Origin: Brenneria salicis ATCC 15712 = DSM 30166
GTDB taxonomy: Bacteria > Pseudomonadota > Gammaproteobacteria > Enterobacterales > Enterobacteriaceae
Assembly (NCBI RefSeq): GCF_003315515.1
Contig: NZ_QNRY01000004.1
Location: 1-64,000 of the forward strand
Direction of reading: 5' to 3'
Length of the DNA stretch: 64,000 nucleotides
Shown: positions 41,188 to 49,866 of the stretch, piece by piece
Layout of the letters: every line of letters begins with the position of its first letter
Numbering within the stretch: the stretch's first letter is position 1
The notes under the pieces: model-generated
The model's database searches: none
Told to the model about the DNA's origin: nothing
The model's input: the letters and a program-made list of their open reading frames with translations, nothing else
Program-made: the position numbers and the translations under genes

Positions 41188-41199
41188 CAAGGCACCTTA
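41188..41199 (+). repeat. 12-bp direct repeat, right copy (possible att core)
   Basis: Identical to 40885-40896 (caaggcacctta), 3 nt after the stop of the integrase remnant. A partial inverted copy (aaggtgc) follows directly. Confidence 0.5.
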
Positions 41200-41411
41200 A
41201 AGGTGCAGGTGCGCACCATTTAAGTTCACCGCGCCCTAATAATCCATCCTTTCAGTGATTTTCCTTCATAATAATCCCCCTCACGCCAAAATTACTCGAC
41301 TCTATAATCATGTTTAAAAACAAATTCCCTTTTTACAGGAATAAGTTTCCTCAAAGATGGCACATCACCTGCATTAATGTCTCAAACGTCACATGACAGG
41401 TTAATCAACAT

Positions 41412-42206
41412 ATGGATGCATTACGGAACGAAGTTGATCCGGATGGACAGATACCCACCTCCGAAAGAGTGCTAAAGGTAATGCGGATCGTTGCTGAATA
41501 TGGTCGCCCCGTCAGTGCCAGTGAACTTATTCATGCTTCAGGTTTAAACAAAAGCACATTGTATCGGCTGTTAGCGTCGTTGCGCCGCTGGGGTTTCGTG
41601 ATGGAGTCTGATGCGATGTATCAACTAGGTCCCGCTTGTCTTCAAATGGCGCTGAACTTTGACGCCGTTACGTTGCTTTCACTGCATGCCAGTGAAGCAA
41701 TGATTGAATTACGTGATGTCACGCAAGAAACCGTTGCGGTTACAGTCGTGATGAATCAGGAAGCGGTATGCATCAGCATGTTAGAACCCCGGCAATCTTT
41801 GCGCTGCTCTTTCGAAAAGGGCCGGAGCTTGCCGCTTCATCGTGGAGCAACAGCGAAATGCTTGCTGGCACATATGCCGCAATCCGCGAGGCAGCATATT
41901 ACGAAAACCTACTACAACAATATGTTCGAACGCGAAGCCTATGAGAAAGAGTTACTTTCAATTGTTCAGCAGGGTTATGCCTGCAGTGAAAGCGAAGTAG
42001 ACGCGGGTGTATGGGGGGTCAGCGTTCCCATTCTGTCACCCAGTCAACAACTGCTGGGGGCCTTGACGCTGATGGCTCCAGTCATCCGTACACAGAATAA
42101 ACATCCGCGTTTCATCGAAGATACGTTGCATGCAGCAAAACGTATTCAGGCCAGCCTGAATACGACATTTGAGCAGACATCACCTGCTTTTCATTATCAA
42201 TCTTAA
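41412..42206 (+). CDS. IclR-family regulator of the formiminoglutamate operon
   Basis: The 264-residue protein has the IclR layout: winged helix-turn-helix at about 20-75 (ASELIHASGLNKSTLYRLLASL, WGFV) and a C-terminal ligand domain (RSLPLHRGATAKCLLAHM, VWGVSVPIL, LGALTLMAP). IclR proteins usually sense a small metabolite and repress or activate the neighbouring catabolic operon. Here the next gene starts 17 bp after its stop on the same strand. It most likely controls the transporter-hutF-hutG operon, possibly with formiminoglutamate as inducer; this is inference. Enteric hut operons are normally under HutC (GntR family), so an IclR regulator is a different arrangement. Confidence 0.85.
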   Translation: MDALRNEVDPDGQIPTSERVLKVMRIVAEYGRPVSASELIHASGLNKSTLYRLLASLRRWGFVMESDAMYQLGPACLQMALNFDAVTLLSLHASEAMIELRDVTQETVAVTVVMNQEAVCISMLEPRQSLRCSFEKGRSLPLHRGATAKCLLAHMPQSARQHITKTYYNNMFEREAYEKELLSIVQQGYACSESEVDAGVWGVSVPILSPSQQLLGALTLMAPVIRTQNKHPRFIEDTLHAAKRIQASLNTTFEQTSPAFHYQS

Positions 42207-42223
42207 TTTCAGGAAGTGAGCCC

Positions 42224-42976
42224 ATGTCTACATTCAAACATACAGTTAAACATGCCCTGTTATCACTTGGCTTACTGAGCATTTCAGCAACAGCGCTGGC
42301 CGCCGGGGAACCAATCAAAGCGGTAACCGACGCCACTTTTCCACCAATGGAATTTACTGAAAACCAAAAAATAACGGGATTCGATATTGATCTGACTGAA
42401 GCTATCGCGCACAAGCTTGGTCGTTCCGTGCAGTGGACCAACGTCGATTTTAAAGGACTGATCCCCAGCCTGACGGCAGGACGTGCTGATATCGCCGTAT
42501 CGGCTATCTATATAACGCCAGAGCGTCAGCAGGTCGTTAATTTCACTCAGCCTTACATGGCAGGTGGCCTCGTTGTCCTGGTCAAAGAAGGCAATGACGC
42601 CATCAAAAGTGCAGATGACTTAAAAGGGAAAAAGGTCAGCGTACAGACCGGAACCAAATCCGTCGAGTGGCTTCGCACCCATATTCCAGAAGCGCACACC
42701 GCTGAAGTTGAGAAGAACCAGCAGATGTTCAATCTGGTCAGTATCGGACGCGTGGATGCGGCGGTAACCGGTAAACCCGCTGCATTCCAGTACGCTCGTA
42801 CCCGTGGAGGTGTAAAAATTCTCCCTGACACCCTCACCAACGAAGAATATGGCATTGCCGTGCGCAAAGATGAAACCACACTGGTTGCCGATATGAACAA
42901 AGCTCTGGAACAGTTGAGAACCGACGGCAGCTATCAACAGCTGGTCGATAAATGGTTCCCGGGTTCGGCGAAGTAA
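42224..42976 (+). CDS. ABC transporter periplasmic amino-acid-binding protein
   Basis: This is a family 3 solute-binding protein of 250 residues. It has a signal peptide (SLGLLSISATALA), the opening strand KAVTDATFPPMEF, GFDIDLTEAIAHKLG, the hinge SLTAGRADIAVSAIYIT, and GKKVSVQTGT. It resembles GlnH/HisJ-type proteins for polar amino acids. With hutF and hutG in the same operon, its likely ligand is N-formimino-L-glutamate or a related acyl-glutamate rather than glutamine. That is inferred from context only. The AGGAAGTGAG ribosome site is strong. Confidence 0.9.
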   Translation: MSTFKHTVKHALLSLGLLSISATALAAGEPIKAVTDATFPPMEFTENQKITGFDIDLTEAIAHKLGRSVQWTNVDFKGLIPSLTAGRADIAVSAIYITPERQQVVNFTQPYMAGGLVVLVKEGNDAIKSADDLKGKKVSVQTGTKSVEWLRTHIPEAHTAEVEKNQQMFNLVSIGRVDAAVTGKPAAFQYARTRGGVKILPDTLTNEEYGIAVRKDETTLVADMNKALEQLRTDGSYQQLVDKWFPGSAK

Positions 42977-43000
42977 TTCACTGGCGAAGACACAGGATGA

Positions 43001-43675
43001 ATGATGAGTTTAGATCTTAATTTCTCGCCAGTGTTTGCCAGCAGCGATGCGCTGCTGGCAGGCACGTTGGTGACAATTGAAATAACCCTTTGCGCTCTGA
43101 TTCTGGGGTGCGTACTGGGCTTGATGATAGGTGTTGCCAGAATCAATCCACAGCGAAAAGCCGCGTATGGTATTGCCAGCGCTTACGTCGCGGTGATCCG
43201 CGGCACACCGCTGTTAGTACAACTGTTTATCTGGTATTACGGCCTGCCGCGACTCGGGATCATGCTGCCCTCCTTTTTCTGTGGCGTCATTGGTCTGGGC
43301 CTCTACTCCGCCGCCTACATTTCAGAAATTGTACGCGGCGCTATAACCTCAATTGATCGTGGACAGAATGAAGCTGCACGTTCGCTGGGCATGTCATCAA
43401 AGCAGGCAATGATGAAAATCATTCTGCCTCAGGCCGTTGTACGTATGTTGCCACCATTGGGTAATGAATTTATTGCGTTGATTAAAAATTCCGCGCTGGT
43501 CTCTTTGATAACGATCCACGATGTGATGCAGCAGGGTAATACCATCATCAGTAATACCTATCGCGACCTTGAGACTTACCTAGTAATTGCGATTATTTAC
43601 TTTGTGTTGACCAGCCTGACCGTAATGGCATTGCGGCACTTTGAAAAACGGCATCATCAGAGAGGGGTACAGTAA
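43001..43675 (+). CDS. ABC transporter permease, polar amino acid type
   Basis: The 224-residue inner-membrane protein has about five helices. The HisM/GlnP signature is present: [19 protein letters not shown] near 64-82 and the EAA loop ([22 protein letters not shown] near 126-147) that contacts the ATPase. It probably acts as a homodimer, since no second permease gene is present. Its stop codon overlaps the ATPase start (TAATG). Two adjacent ATGs (43001, 43004) are possible starts. Confidence 0.92.
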   Translation: MMSLDLNFSPVFASSDALLAGTLVTIEITLCALILGCVLGLMIGVARINPQRKAAYGIASAYVAVIRGTPLLVQLFIWYYGLPRLGIMLPSFFCGVIGLGLYSAAYISEIVRGAITSIDRGQNEAARSLGMSSKQAMMKIILPQAVVRMLPPLGNEFIALIKNSALVSLITIHDVMQQGNTIISNTYRDLETYLVIAIIYFVLTSLTVMALRHFEKRHHQRGVQ

Positions 43676-44451
43676 TGTCGAGTCACAAAGCCAGCTTACA
43701 ACCGCAGATCAGTGTTCGCGATCTGCATAAACGTTATGGCGACAATGTGGTGCTGAATGGCATTGATTTTAATGTATTCAGCGGCCAGGTGATTGTCATC
43801 ATCGGACCAAGTGGTTCCGGCAAGAGCACATTCCTGCGCTGCTGTAACGGGCTAGAACTGCCCGAGCGCGGGGATATTATGCTGTGCGGCATACCTTTGA
43901 TCAGCAACGGGAAGCCTCTGCCAGAGAAACAGTTGAATGAACTGCGCAAAGAGGTGGGCATGGTGTTCCAGTCCTTCAACCTGTTTCCTCACCTCTCTGT
44001 TCTGGAAAACTTGTGCGTTGCGCCAGTGATGTTGCGCAAAATTGATAAAGCAAAAGCGCAGCAGCAGGCAATGTCACTGCTCGAAAAAGTGGGGCTGGCC
44101 GCGAAAGCACAAGCGATGCCGGGCAATCTTTCCGGTGGACAAAAGCAGCGTGTTGCTATTAGCCGCGCGCTGGCGATGTCGCCCAGCGTGATGCTTTTTG
44201 ATGAGCCCACTTCTGCGCTTGACCCTGAATTGGTCGGCGAAGTGTTACAGGTGATGAAGATGCTCGCCAGCGAAGGCATGACCATGATGGTGGTAACGCA
44301 CGAGATGGGATTTGCACGTGAAGTGGCTGATGTTGTCGTGGTGATGGATGGCGGCGGCATCGTGGAAGCCGGTCCGCCTGAGCAGATATTTGGCGCACCG
44401 CAAAGTGAGCGTACCCGCCAATTCCTCAATGCTGTTTTAACACGACAATAG
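43675..44451 (+). CDS. ABC transporter ATPase, polar amino acid type
   Basis: The 258-residue nucleotide-binding subunit has Walker [10 protein letters not shown] near 45, Q-loop [12 protein letters not shown], signature [11 protein letters not shown], Walker [13 protein letters not shown] and switch His in VVTHEMGFA. It energises the upstream permease and binding protein. It completes a three-subunit importer of the PAAT type. hutF starts 24 nt later. Confidence 0.94.
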   Translation: MSSHKASLQPQISVRDLHKRYGDNVVLNGIDFNVFSGQVIVIIGPSGSGKSTFLRCCNGLELPERGDIMLCGIPLISNGKPLPEKQLNELRKEVGMVFQSFNLFPHLSVLENLCVAPVMLRKIDKAKAQQQAMSLLEKVGLAAKAQAMPGNLSGGQKQRVAISRALAMSPSVMLFDEPTSALDPELVGEVLQVMKMLASEGMTMMVVTHEMGFAREVADVVVVMDGGGIVEAGPPEQIFGAPQSERTRQFLNAVLTRQ

Positions 44452-44475
44452 TACCAGAACTGAGAAACGTAACGT

Positions 44476-45864
44476 ATGAACACCCACCAGATTTTTGCCC
44501 GTCATGCCTGGCTTGAACGAGGCTGGCAACGGGATGTACTGATTTCATGGAACCACGAAGGTTTAATTACAGCCGCAGAACCCAACTCAACGCCAGCTGA
44601 AGGGATCGAGTCGGTGTCCTGGCTGCTACCAGGTATGCCAAACCTTCATTCACACGCCTTCCAGCGAATTTTTTCCGGCATGGCTGAATTTCGTCAAAAC
44701 CCTGCGGATAGCTTCTGGAGTTGGCGGAAACTGATGTATGAATTTGCCCAGCAAATCACACCGGAACAACTCGAAATTATTGCCACACAGTTATATCAGG
44801 AGATGCTGGCGGCGGGTTATACCTCAGTCTGCGAATTTCATTATGTGCACCACCAGCCCGGGGGAAAGCCCTATCAGGACGCGATCGCGATGAGTTCAGC
44901 GCTGGTCCGCGCGGCTCAGTGCACTGGAATAGGCATGACGTTGCTGCCGGTGCTGTATCAGACCAGCGGCTTTGGCGGTCAGCCGCCAGAGGTTCATCAG
45001 CGCCGTTTTACCCATGATATGTCATCCTTCCTGGCTTTTTGGGATCAGTTATTCGGCCTTTGTCAGTCGTCGAACGTAAAACTGGGGCTGGCTCCTCACT
45101 CATTACGTGCGATAAATCCTGCTGATTTGCAGGCAGTGCTGTCTCACATCTTTGCGGCAGATGCCACCGCCCCCGTACATATTCATGTCGCAGAACAACA
45201 GAAAGAGGTTGATGACTGCTTAGCCTGGAGCGGGAAGCGCCCAGTGCAATGGTTACTGGATAATTTCGATGTTGATTCTCGCTGGTGCCTGATTCATGCA
45301 ACACATATGGATGCACAGGAATATCGGGAAGCGGCAGATACCGGTGCGGTTATTGGTTTATGTCCAACCACAGAAGCGAATCTCGGGGACGGCATTTTTG
45401 ATTACCGTCAGTGGCAAATGTATAAAGGCTCTTGGGGTATTGGCTCGGACAGCCACATTACCGTGAACGCAGCGGAAGAGTTGCTGCAACTTGAGTATTC
45501 GCAGCGACTGCGGAATCAGCAGCGTAATATCTGCTGCAACAGCGTGGAACCCGATGTTGCCACATATCTCTACCGGAAAGCGTTACAGGGAGGAGCACAA
45601 GCGTCTGGCAGACTCATTTCGGGCATACAGGCGGGTCAATATGCTGATTTTGTTGAGTTGGACGCCGAGCATCCTGCTTTGGCAGGTATTTCGTCAGATT
45701 ACCTGCTTGCCGCTCATGTATTTGCAAGCTCACGACAAACTGCCATCAGGCGTGTGTGGACCTCAGGTACGCTGTGCTATCAGGGGATGAGCATGCCAGC
45801 ATCATTACATCATGACATCGCCGCCATCCGTCGTCGCGTGCTGGCAAATCGCATAGAGGAATAA
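44476..45864 (+). CDS. hutF: formimidoylglutamate deiminase HutF
   Basis: HutF removes ammonia from N-formimino-L-glutamate, giving N-formyl-L-glutamate. It is an amidohydrolase of 462 residues. Zinc ligands lie in LPGMPNLHSHAFQR (HxH near 55), HIHVAEQQKEV and IHATHMD, with the catalytic Asp in GIGSDSHITVN. This is the second branch of histidine degradation used by Pseudomonas. Here hutH, hutU and hutI are not beside it, so the operon starts from imported formiminoglutamate or depends on genes elsewhere. hutG follows 3 nt later. Confidence 0.9.
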   Translation: MNTHQIFARHAWLERGWQRDVLISWNHEGLITAAEPNSTPAEGIESVSWLLPGMPNLHSHAFQRIFSGMAEFRQNPADSFWSWRKLMYEFAQQITPEQLEIIATQLYQEMLAAGYTSVCEFHYVHHQPGGKPYQDAIAMSSALVRAAQCTGIGMTLLPVLYQTSGFGGQPPEVHQRRFTHDMSSFLAFWDQLFGLCQSSNVKLGLAPHSLRAINPADLQAVLSHIFAADATAPVHIHVAEQQKEVDDCLAWSGKRPVQWLLDNFDVDSRWCLIHATHMDAQEYREAADTGAVIGLCPTTEANLGDGIFDYRQWQMYKGSWGIGSDSHITVNAAEELLQLEYSQRLRNQQRNICCNSVEPDVATYLYRKALQGGAQASGRLISGIQAGQYADFVELDAEHPALAGISSDYLLAAHVFASSRQTAIRRVWTSGTLCYQGMSMPASLHHDIAAIRRRVLANRIEE

Positions 45865-45867
45865 AAG

Positions 45868-46671
45868 GTGACAGAGACCGAAGATTATATTTTTCACCGT
45901 GGAACGGCTCCACTCTTTGTTACAATGCCACATACCGGAACGGCTATTCCAGCGCATATCGCGGGCCGTTTGACGCCTGAAGCACAGAGCGTGCCTGATA
46001 CCGACTGGCACATTGAAAAGCTGTATGCTTTTGCGAAAGAGATGGGGGCATCAATATTACAGGCCAAGTGGTCGCGCTATGTGGTCGACCTCAACCGCCC
46101 ACCCAATAATGAATCGCTGTACCCAGGTCAGGCGACAACAGGATTATGCCCAGTGAATCTTTTTGATGGCGGAGAAATCTATCTTCCTGGCTGTCTACCC
46201 GATGCTGCAGAGATCGCCCGGCGCCGGGAACAATACTGGCAGCCCTGGCATGACAAGCTTCAGGCAACACTGAAAGAATTATGCGGCGATTTTCCACGTG
46301 TGGTTATGTGGGATGCGCATTCAATACGTTCGGTGTTGCCGCAATTCTTTTCCGGAAAATTGCCGGACTTCAGTATTGGCACAAATAATGGAACGAGTTG
46401 TGACCAAAGGCTTGAGCGACAGATTACAAATATCGCACAGCAGAGCCCCCTGTTTACCGCAGTAAATAATGGTCGCTATAAGGGGGGGTATATTACCCGA
46501 AATTATTCGGATCAAAGTCAGGGGATTCATACCTTGCAGATGGAACTGACGCAAAGTACTTATATGCAGGAAGTTCCTCCCTGGGTATGGAATGCGCAGC
46601 ATGCGAGTAACATGCAGGAAAGACTCAGGCTCATGCTCGAAAGCACTATTGAGTTTGCGCAACACAGTTAA
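45868..46671 (+). CDS. hutG: N-formylglutamate deformylase HutG
   Basis: HutG cleaves N-formyl-L-glutamate to glutamate and formate, completing the step begun by HutF. The 267 residues belong to the N-formylglutamate amidohydrolase family, with FVTMPHTGTAIP, DTDWHIEKLY, RYVVDLNRPPNNESLYPGQ (substrate Arg/Asn) and MWDAHSIRS. The gene begins with GTG at 45868, 3 nt after hutF, with AAAAGG upstream. As last gene of the operon it fits import, deimination and deformylation in gene order. No terminator with a T-run is seen behind it. Confidence 0.9.
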   Translation: MTETEDYIFHRGTAPLFVTMPHTGTAIPAHIAGRLTPEAQSVPDTDWHIEKLYAFAKEMGASILQAKWSRYVVDLNRPPNNESLYPGQATTGLCPVNLFDGGEIYLPGCLPDAAEIARRREQYWQPWHDKLQATLKELCGDFPRVVMWDAHSIRSVLPQFFSGKLPDFSIGTNNGTSCDQRLERQITNIAQQSPLFTAVNNGRYKGGYITRNYSDQSQGIHTLQMELTQSTYMQEVPPWVWNAQHASNMQERLRLMLESTIEFAQHS

Positions 46672-46762
46672 ACTGTTATCAATGATAGATCATATCCAGT
46701 CAGGATGTGCTCTATTCATCCGGCTATTCTCTTAAGAAACGCTACTTAATTAGCCAGTTATA

Positions 46763-46795
46763 CGCTGGTCATCGCCGGATTAGTGATGACCAGCG
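46763..46795. other. 11-bp perfect hairpin between hutG and hypothetical gene
   Basis: cgctggtcatc (46763-46773) and gatgaccagcg (46785-46795) form a perfect stem with an 11-nt loop between two convergent genes. No T-run is adjacent. It may terminate one or both transcripts. Confidence 0.4.
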
Positions 46796-46866
46796 CCAGG
46801 AACTGCTAATACTCACGCCCATCGGCGTAAGCAGTGGAGCCGCCTGTTGCAGGGATTTTCCCCGCT

Positions 46867-47463
46867 TCACGACTTTTTGAACGACAACAGCGCGTTGCCC
46901 ATTGCTGCCACAAACTTGTCCTGCTGGTTGATTACCGCCTGAATGCCCGCCTCATCCTGAACATTATCCAGCATATTAATCGCCTGAATTTCCAGAACCC
47001 GTCCTTTGACCAGCATGGAACAAAGGGAATGCATCACTTTATTGTTCAGGATGGTCTGTAAACAACGGAATCGCGTCGTCCCGTTAACCGGCACATCCCG
47101 CTTGTCGGGTCGAATGCGCTGGCGCAGCATCTCTTTTTCCGTACTGGCGATAACCCGATCCAGATCGCTGTCCAGCGAAGCTTCCGCCACCTTGCCGTTT
47201 TTGTCAGGCGGTAACGTATAAAGCGTCACCAGCGCCTTATTACCGGAGAGATTATCGATATACTCCGCTTGCAATGCGTGATTTGGCGCATCAACCACCA
47301 CCTCGCGTTGCGTCATATTCAATACTTTTTTAGGTAATGCTGAGGCCAGATCTTGCGAGGTATAACCCGCTATCCGGTCAGCATCGCCGTTATCTGCCAG
47401 CGTACACAGCGGCAGCGCCAACAACAGGCCGCAAATCCCTTTCTTTATCGCGCCGTTCCTCAT
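46867..47463 (-). CDS. exported protein of unknown function
   Basis: I do not recognise this 198-residue protein. It starts with a signal peptide (MRNGAIKKGICGLLLALPLC, cleaved about residue 23). The mature part is soluble and mixed alpha/beta, with GYTSQDLASALPKK, EYIDNLSGNKALVTLYTLP, two Cys in TRFRCLQTIL and HSLCSMLVKG, and an end MGNALLSFKKS. The Cys pair may form a disulfide in the periplasm. It stands alone, between the hutFG operon (convergent) and nifQ (same strand, 280 bp upstream), and may mark the outer edge of the nif island. It is not a known nif gene. Confidence 0.7.
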   Translation of the reverse strand: MRNGAIKKGICGLLLALPLCTLADNGDADRIAGYTSQDLASALPKKVLNMTQREVVVDAPNHALQAEYIDNLSGNKALVTLYTLPPDKNGKVAEASLDSDLDRVIASTEKEMLRQRIRPDKRDVPVNGTTRFRCLQTILNNKVMHSLCSMLVKGRVLEIQAINMLDNVQDEAGIQAVINQQDKFVAAMGNALLSFKKS

Positions 47464-47544
47464 GTCGTTCTCCCGTGACTGATTTTTTAGACCACTTTAT
47501 CGCTATCAGATGAGGATAGGATAGCCTTTTTTGTATACGGCGTG

Positions 47545-47578
47545 TGTTGTATCACAGCGAGTGTCGTGTCACAGCGAG
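47545..47578. repeat. 17-bp tandem duplication
   Basis: Two adjacent 17-bp units (47545-47561 and 47562-47578) agree in 15 positions and both end in tcacagcgag. They lie in the 282-bp gap between nifQ and the exported protein gene, where I see no other feature. Confidence 0.6.
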
Positions 47579-47745
47579 GAGTTGGCGAATGGGGAGACGC
47601 CGCGCCTTTACATTTAATTTGTCCCCATCGCAAACAGTTCTCCCCGGCGATAAGGCTATTGGTAACCAGGCTGCGGGAACATTTATTTGAGCGCACGGCG
47701 CTGATGCGAAAACTCAGCGTTTGAAAAACAATTTTGCCGGCGTAA

Positions 47746-48273
47746 TCAAACCTCAGGCGCAAAACAGACGGCGACTTCACTACAGCTTTCACAAGATGGC
47801 GAACGGCAGGTCAGTTCCCCATCCACCGACAGACACAACTGACGATAGAAAAATTTTTTCCAGCGCATGTTCTGCGCATTCATTTCAACCAGCGGCGCAA
47901 AGCAGACGGTCATCAATTCACGGAGTTCGTCACGTGACGCCAGCCCCAAATCCTGCCACAGATGATTGAAACTCATTGAAGCGCTGGCGATTAACCAGTG
48001 CATCGGCGCCGCGTCTTCATCCATATATTGCAGCAACCAATCCGCCAACTGCTCGCACTCCGGCTGGCGTGAACGCAGCAACATACTTAACAAGGCGTCC
48101 TGCTGCGCCAGCGGTGCGGGACGCGCTGGCGTCTCGCGTCCCACTCGCTGCAACAGCCGTTGCCAGTCGTCGTTATTCAGATGCATCTGGGCGGGGAAGC
48201 GCGCCAGCCCTCGCAGATGATTATCGACCAGATAACGCAACCATGCCAGCGGCGTGGATAAGATTGTCATCAT
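47746..48273 (-). CDS. nifQ: molybdenum donor protein NifQ
   Basis: NifQ carries a Mo-Fe-S cluster and delivers molybdenum for FeMo-cofactor assembly on NifEN/NifH. The 175-residue product ends in the family cysteine motif C-x4-C-x2-C-x5-C (CRSPSCESCSEVAVC). Upstream is the helical body (HLWQDLGLASRDELRELM). The true start is the ATG at 48273, overlapping the nifB stop by ATGA; longer readings toward 48495 run inside nifB in another frame. It is last gene of the leftward nifB-nifQ unit. Confidence 0.93.
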   Translation of the reverse strand: MMTILSTPLAWLRYLVDNHLRGLARFPAQMHLNNDDWQRLLQRVGRETPARPAPLAQQDALLSMLLRSRQPECEQLADWLLQYMDEDAAPMHWLIASASMSFNHLWQDLGLASRDELRELMTVCFAPLVEMNAQNMRWKKFFYRQLCLSVDGELTCRSPSCESCSEVAVCFAPEV

Positions 48274-49667
48274 GCCACCCCCTGCTGACTGACCTCCACC
48301 TGAGCACGTTGCATCCACCATTGTTCCAGCGTTTTGCGAATGGGTTGCCATGCGCCGTTGACACAGGGTTCGATGCCCTCCGCTTCCAGCCGCTGCCAGG
48401 GCGCCATCCCGATACGAGCGCAAAATACGGCTTTGACATCCGCCAGCAACGCAATGACCTGATCCAGCCGATCTTCCGGCTCGCCTTCCTCGCACTCCGT
48501 CGGACTCTTGCAGTAGCGCTGGGTGAAACGCTCACCCAACGGGATAATGCCCGCACGGGAAATACTGAAAATATGAAAGCGATCCACATGACCAAAATGT
48601 TGATCGATCACCTCGCCTTGTCCGCTGGCGACGGCCACCAGACAGGCATCGGCTTCTTCTGATTCCCCCTGTGACGCGATGCTGGCCTGAATGCTTGCCC
48701 GCCGGAACAATGCCGGCAGCCACGATTCCTGGCGGTCAGGCAATGAAGCCAGCGGAAATTCCTGGCTGCGATCTTCGCCCAGCATCCCTATCGCATCAGC
48801 GCGACACTGTTGGCAATGCGCCATTTGCGGCATATGCCGTCCGCAATGGCCGCGCACCTCGCCCAGCGTTTCCGCATCCGGTTCGCGCACGCCTTCCAGA
48901 CCAAACCGGGTGCCATGCTCCGGCCTGGCAATCAGCGGCATTACATTATGCAGCACGGCTCCCCATTGGCGCGCCTGCAAGCTGACCTCGCTGAGATGCG
49001 CGGCATTGATTTCCGGGATCAGGACAGAATTCACTTTCACCATAATGCCGTGTTCCGCCAGTTTGCGAATGCCTTCACCCTGCCGTTCAATCAGCAAATC
49101 GGCGGCGATACGCCCGTTCAGTTTGTCGCCTTCGTACCACAGGCCGTCATAGATTTTTTCGGCAATCACGGCATCGATGGCGTTCACCGTGACAGTGACA
49201 TGATCGACGCCGATATCCACCAATCGATCGATGACATCCGGCAGCATCAGGCCATTGGTGGACAGGCACAACTTAATATCCGGCAATTCCGCCCGCAGCC
49301 CTTCCAGCGTTTTAAAGGTACGGGCAATGTTAGCCAGCGGATCGCCCGGCCCGGCAATGCCAATCACCGACAATTGCGGGATCTGTGATGCGACATATTT
49401 CGCTTTGGCGATCGCTTGCTCTGGCGATAAAAGTTCCGAGACAACGCCGGGACGGGATTCATTGCTGCAATCGTACTTGCGGTTGCAATAGTTGCATTGC
49501 AGATTGCAGGCCGGCGCCACCGCCAGATGCATCCGGGCGTAGCGATGATGGGCCAGCGGCGAGTAACAAGGGTGGCGAGACACTTTATCCGCCTGTAACG
49601 GGGTAAACTGCGCCGTATTCATCGGCCCGCATGATCGTTTGCCTGAAAGAGATGCGTTGTCTGTCAT
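48270..49667 (-). CDS. nifB: FeMo-cofactor core synthase NifB
   Basis: NifB is the radical SAM enzyme that fuses two [4Fe-4S] clusters and inserts carbide to make NifB-co, the core of FeMo-co. The SAM-cluster motif is CNLQCNYC at residues 54-61 of the 465-residue protein. Further cysteines for the other clusters lie in RHPCYSP and CGRHMPQMAHCQQCRADA. The last 120 residues are a NifX/NafY-like carrier domain (VAVASGQGEVIDQHFGHVDRF). The start at 49667 follows GAGG. A sigma-54 promoter and a NifA site lie upstream, so the gene is NifA-driven. Confidence 0.97.
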   Translation of the reverse strand: MTDNASLSGKRSCGPMNTAQFTPLQADKVSRHPCYSPLAHHRYARMHLAVAPACNLQCNYCNRKYDCSNESRPGVVSELLSPEQAIAKAKYVASQIPQLSVIGIAGPGDPLANIARTFKTLEGLRAELPDIKLCLSTNGLMLPDVIDRLVDIGVDHVTVTVNAIDAVIAEKIYDGLWYEGDKLNGRIAADLLIERQGEGIRKLAEHGIMVKVNSVLIPEINAAHLSEVSLQARQWGAVLHNVMPLIARPEHGTRFGLEGVREPDAETLGEVRGHCGRHMPQMAHCQQCRADAIGMLGEDRSQEFPLASLPDRQESWLPALFRRASIQASIASQGESEEADACLVAVASGQGEVIDQHFGHVDRFHIFSISRAGIIPLGERFTQRYCKSPTECEEGEPEDRLDQVIALLADVKAVFCARIGMAPWQRLEAEGIEPCVNGAWQPIRKTLEQWWMQRAQVEVSQQGVA

Positions 49668-49705
49668 ATGCTTAACCTCAATAATGAGCGACCTCATCTC
49701 TTTGG

Positions 49706-49721
49706 TGCAAACGGCATGCCG
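49706..49721 (-). promoter_or_regulatory. sigma-54 promoter of nifB
   Basis: Read leftwards, cGGCATGccgtTTGCa has GG and GC separated by exactly 10 nt and a good -12 element (TTGCA). The -12 element lies about 40 nt before the nifB start codon. Confidence 0.75.
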
Positions 49722-49802
49722 GACAATCACGAAGATAAAACGTTTATTTTATAGTGGGTTAGCGATTAACTTTACTGCTTCATAACTGACATTGTCTGAC
49801 AA

Positions 49803-49818
49803 TGTATTGAGTGCGACA
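49803..49818 (-). promoter_or_regulatory. NifA upstream activating site of nifB
   Basis: TGT-N10-ACA (tgtattgagtgcgaca on the plus strand; the motif is symmetric) lies about 82 bp upstream of the nifB -24 element, inside the usual 80-150 bp range for NifA. Confidence 0.7.
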
Positions 49819-49866
49819 TTGGTGTGGCCGAGGGCTATCCGACCTCCCCTTTACTCATAACGCATC

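Noticed and set aside
46799..46866. Short minus-strand readable tail (GKIPATGGSTAYADGREY) beyond the stop of the exported protein gene
   Set aside because: It looks like a possible frameshifted C-terminus or a remnant of another gene, but is too short to assign and has no start.
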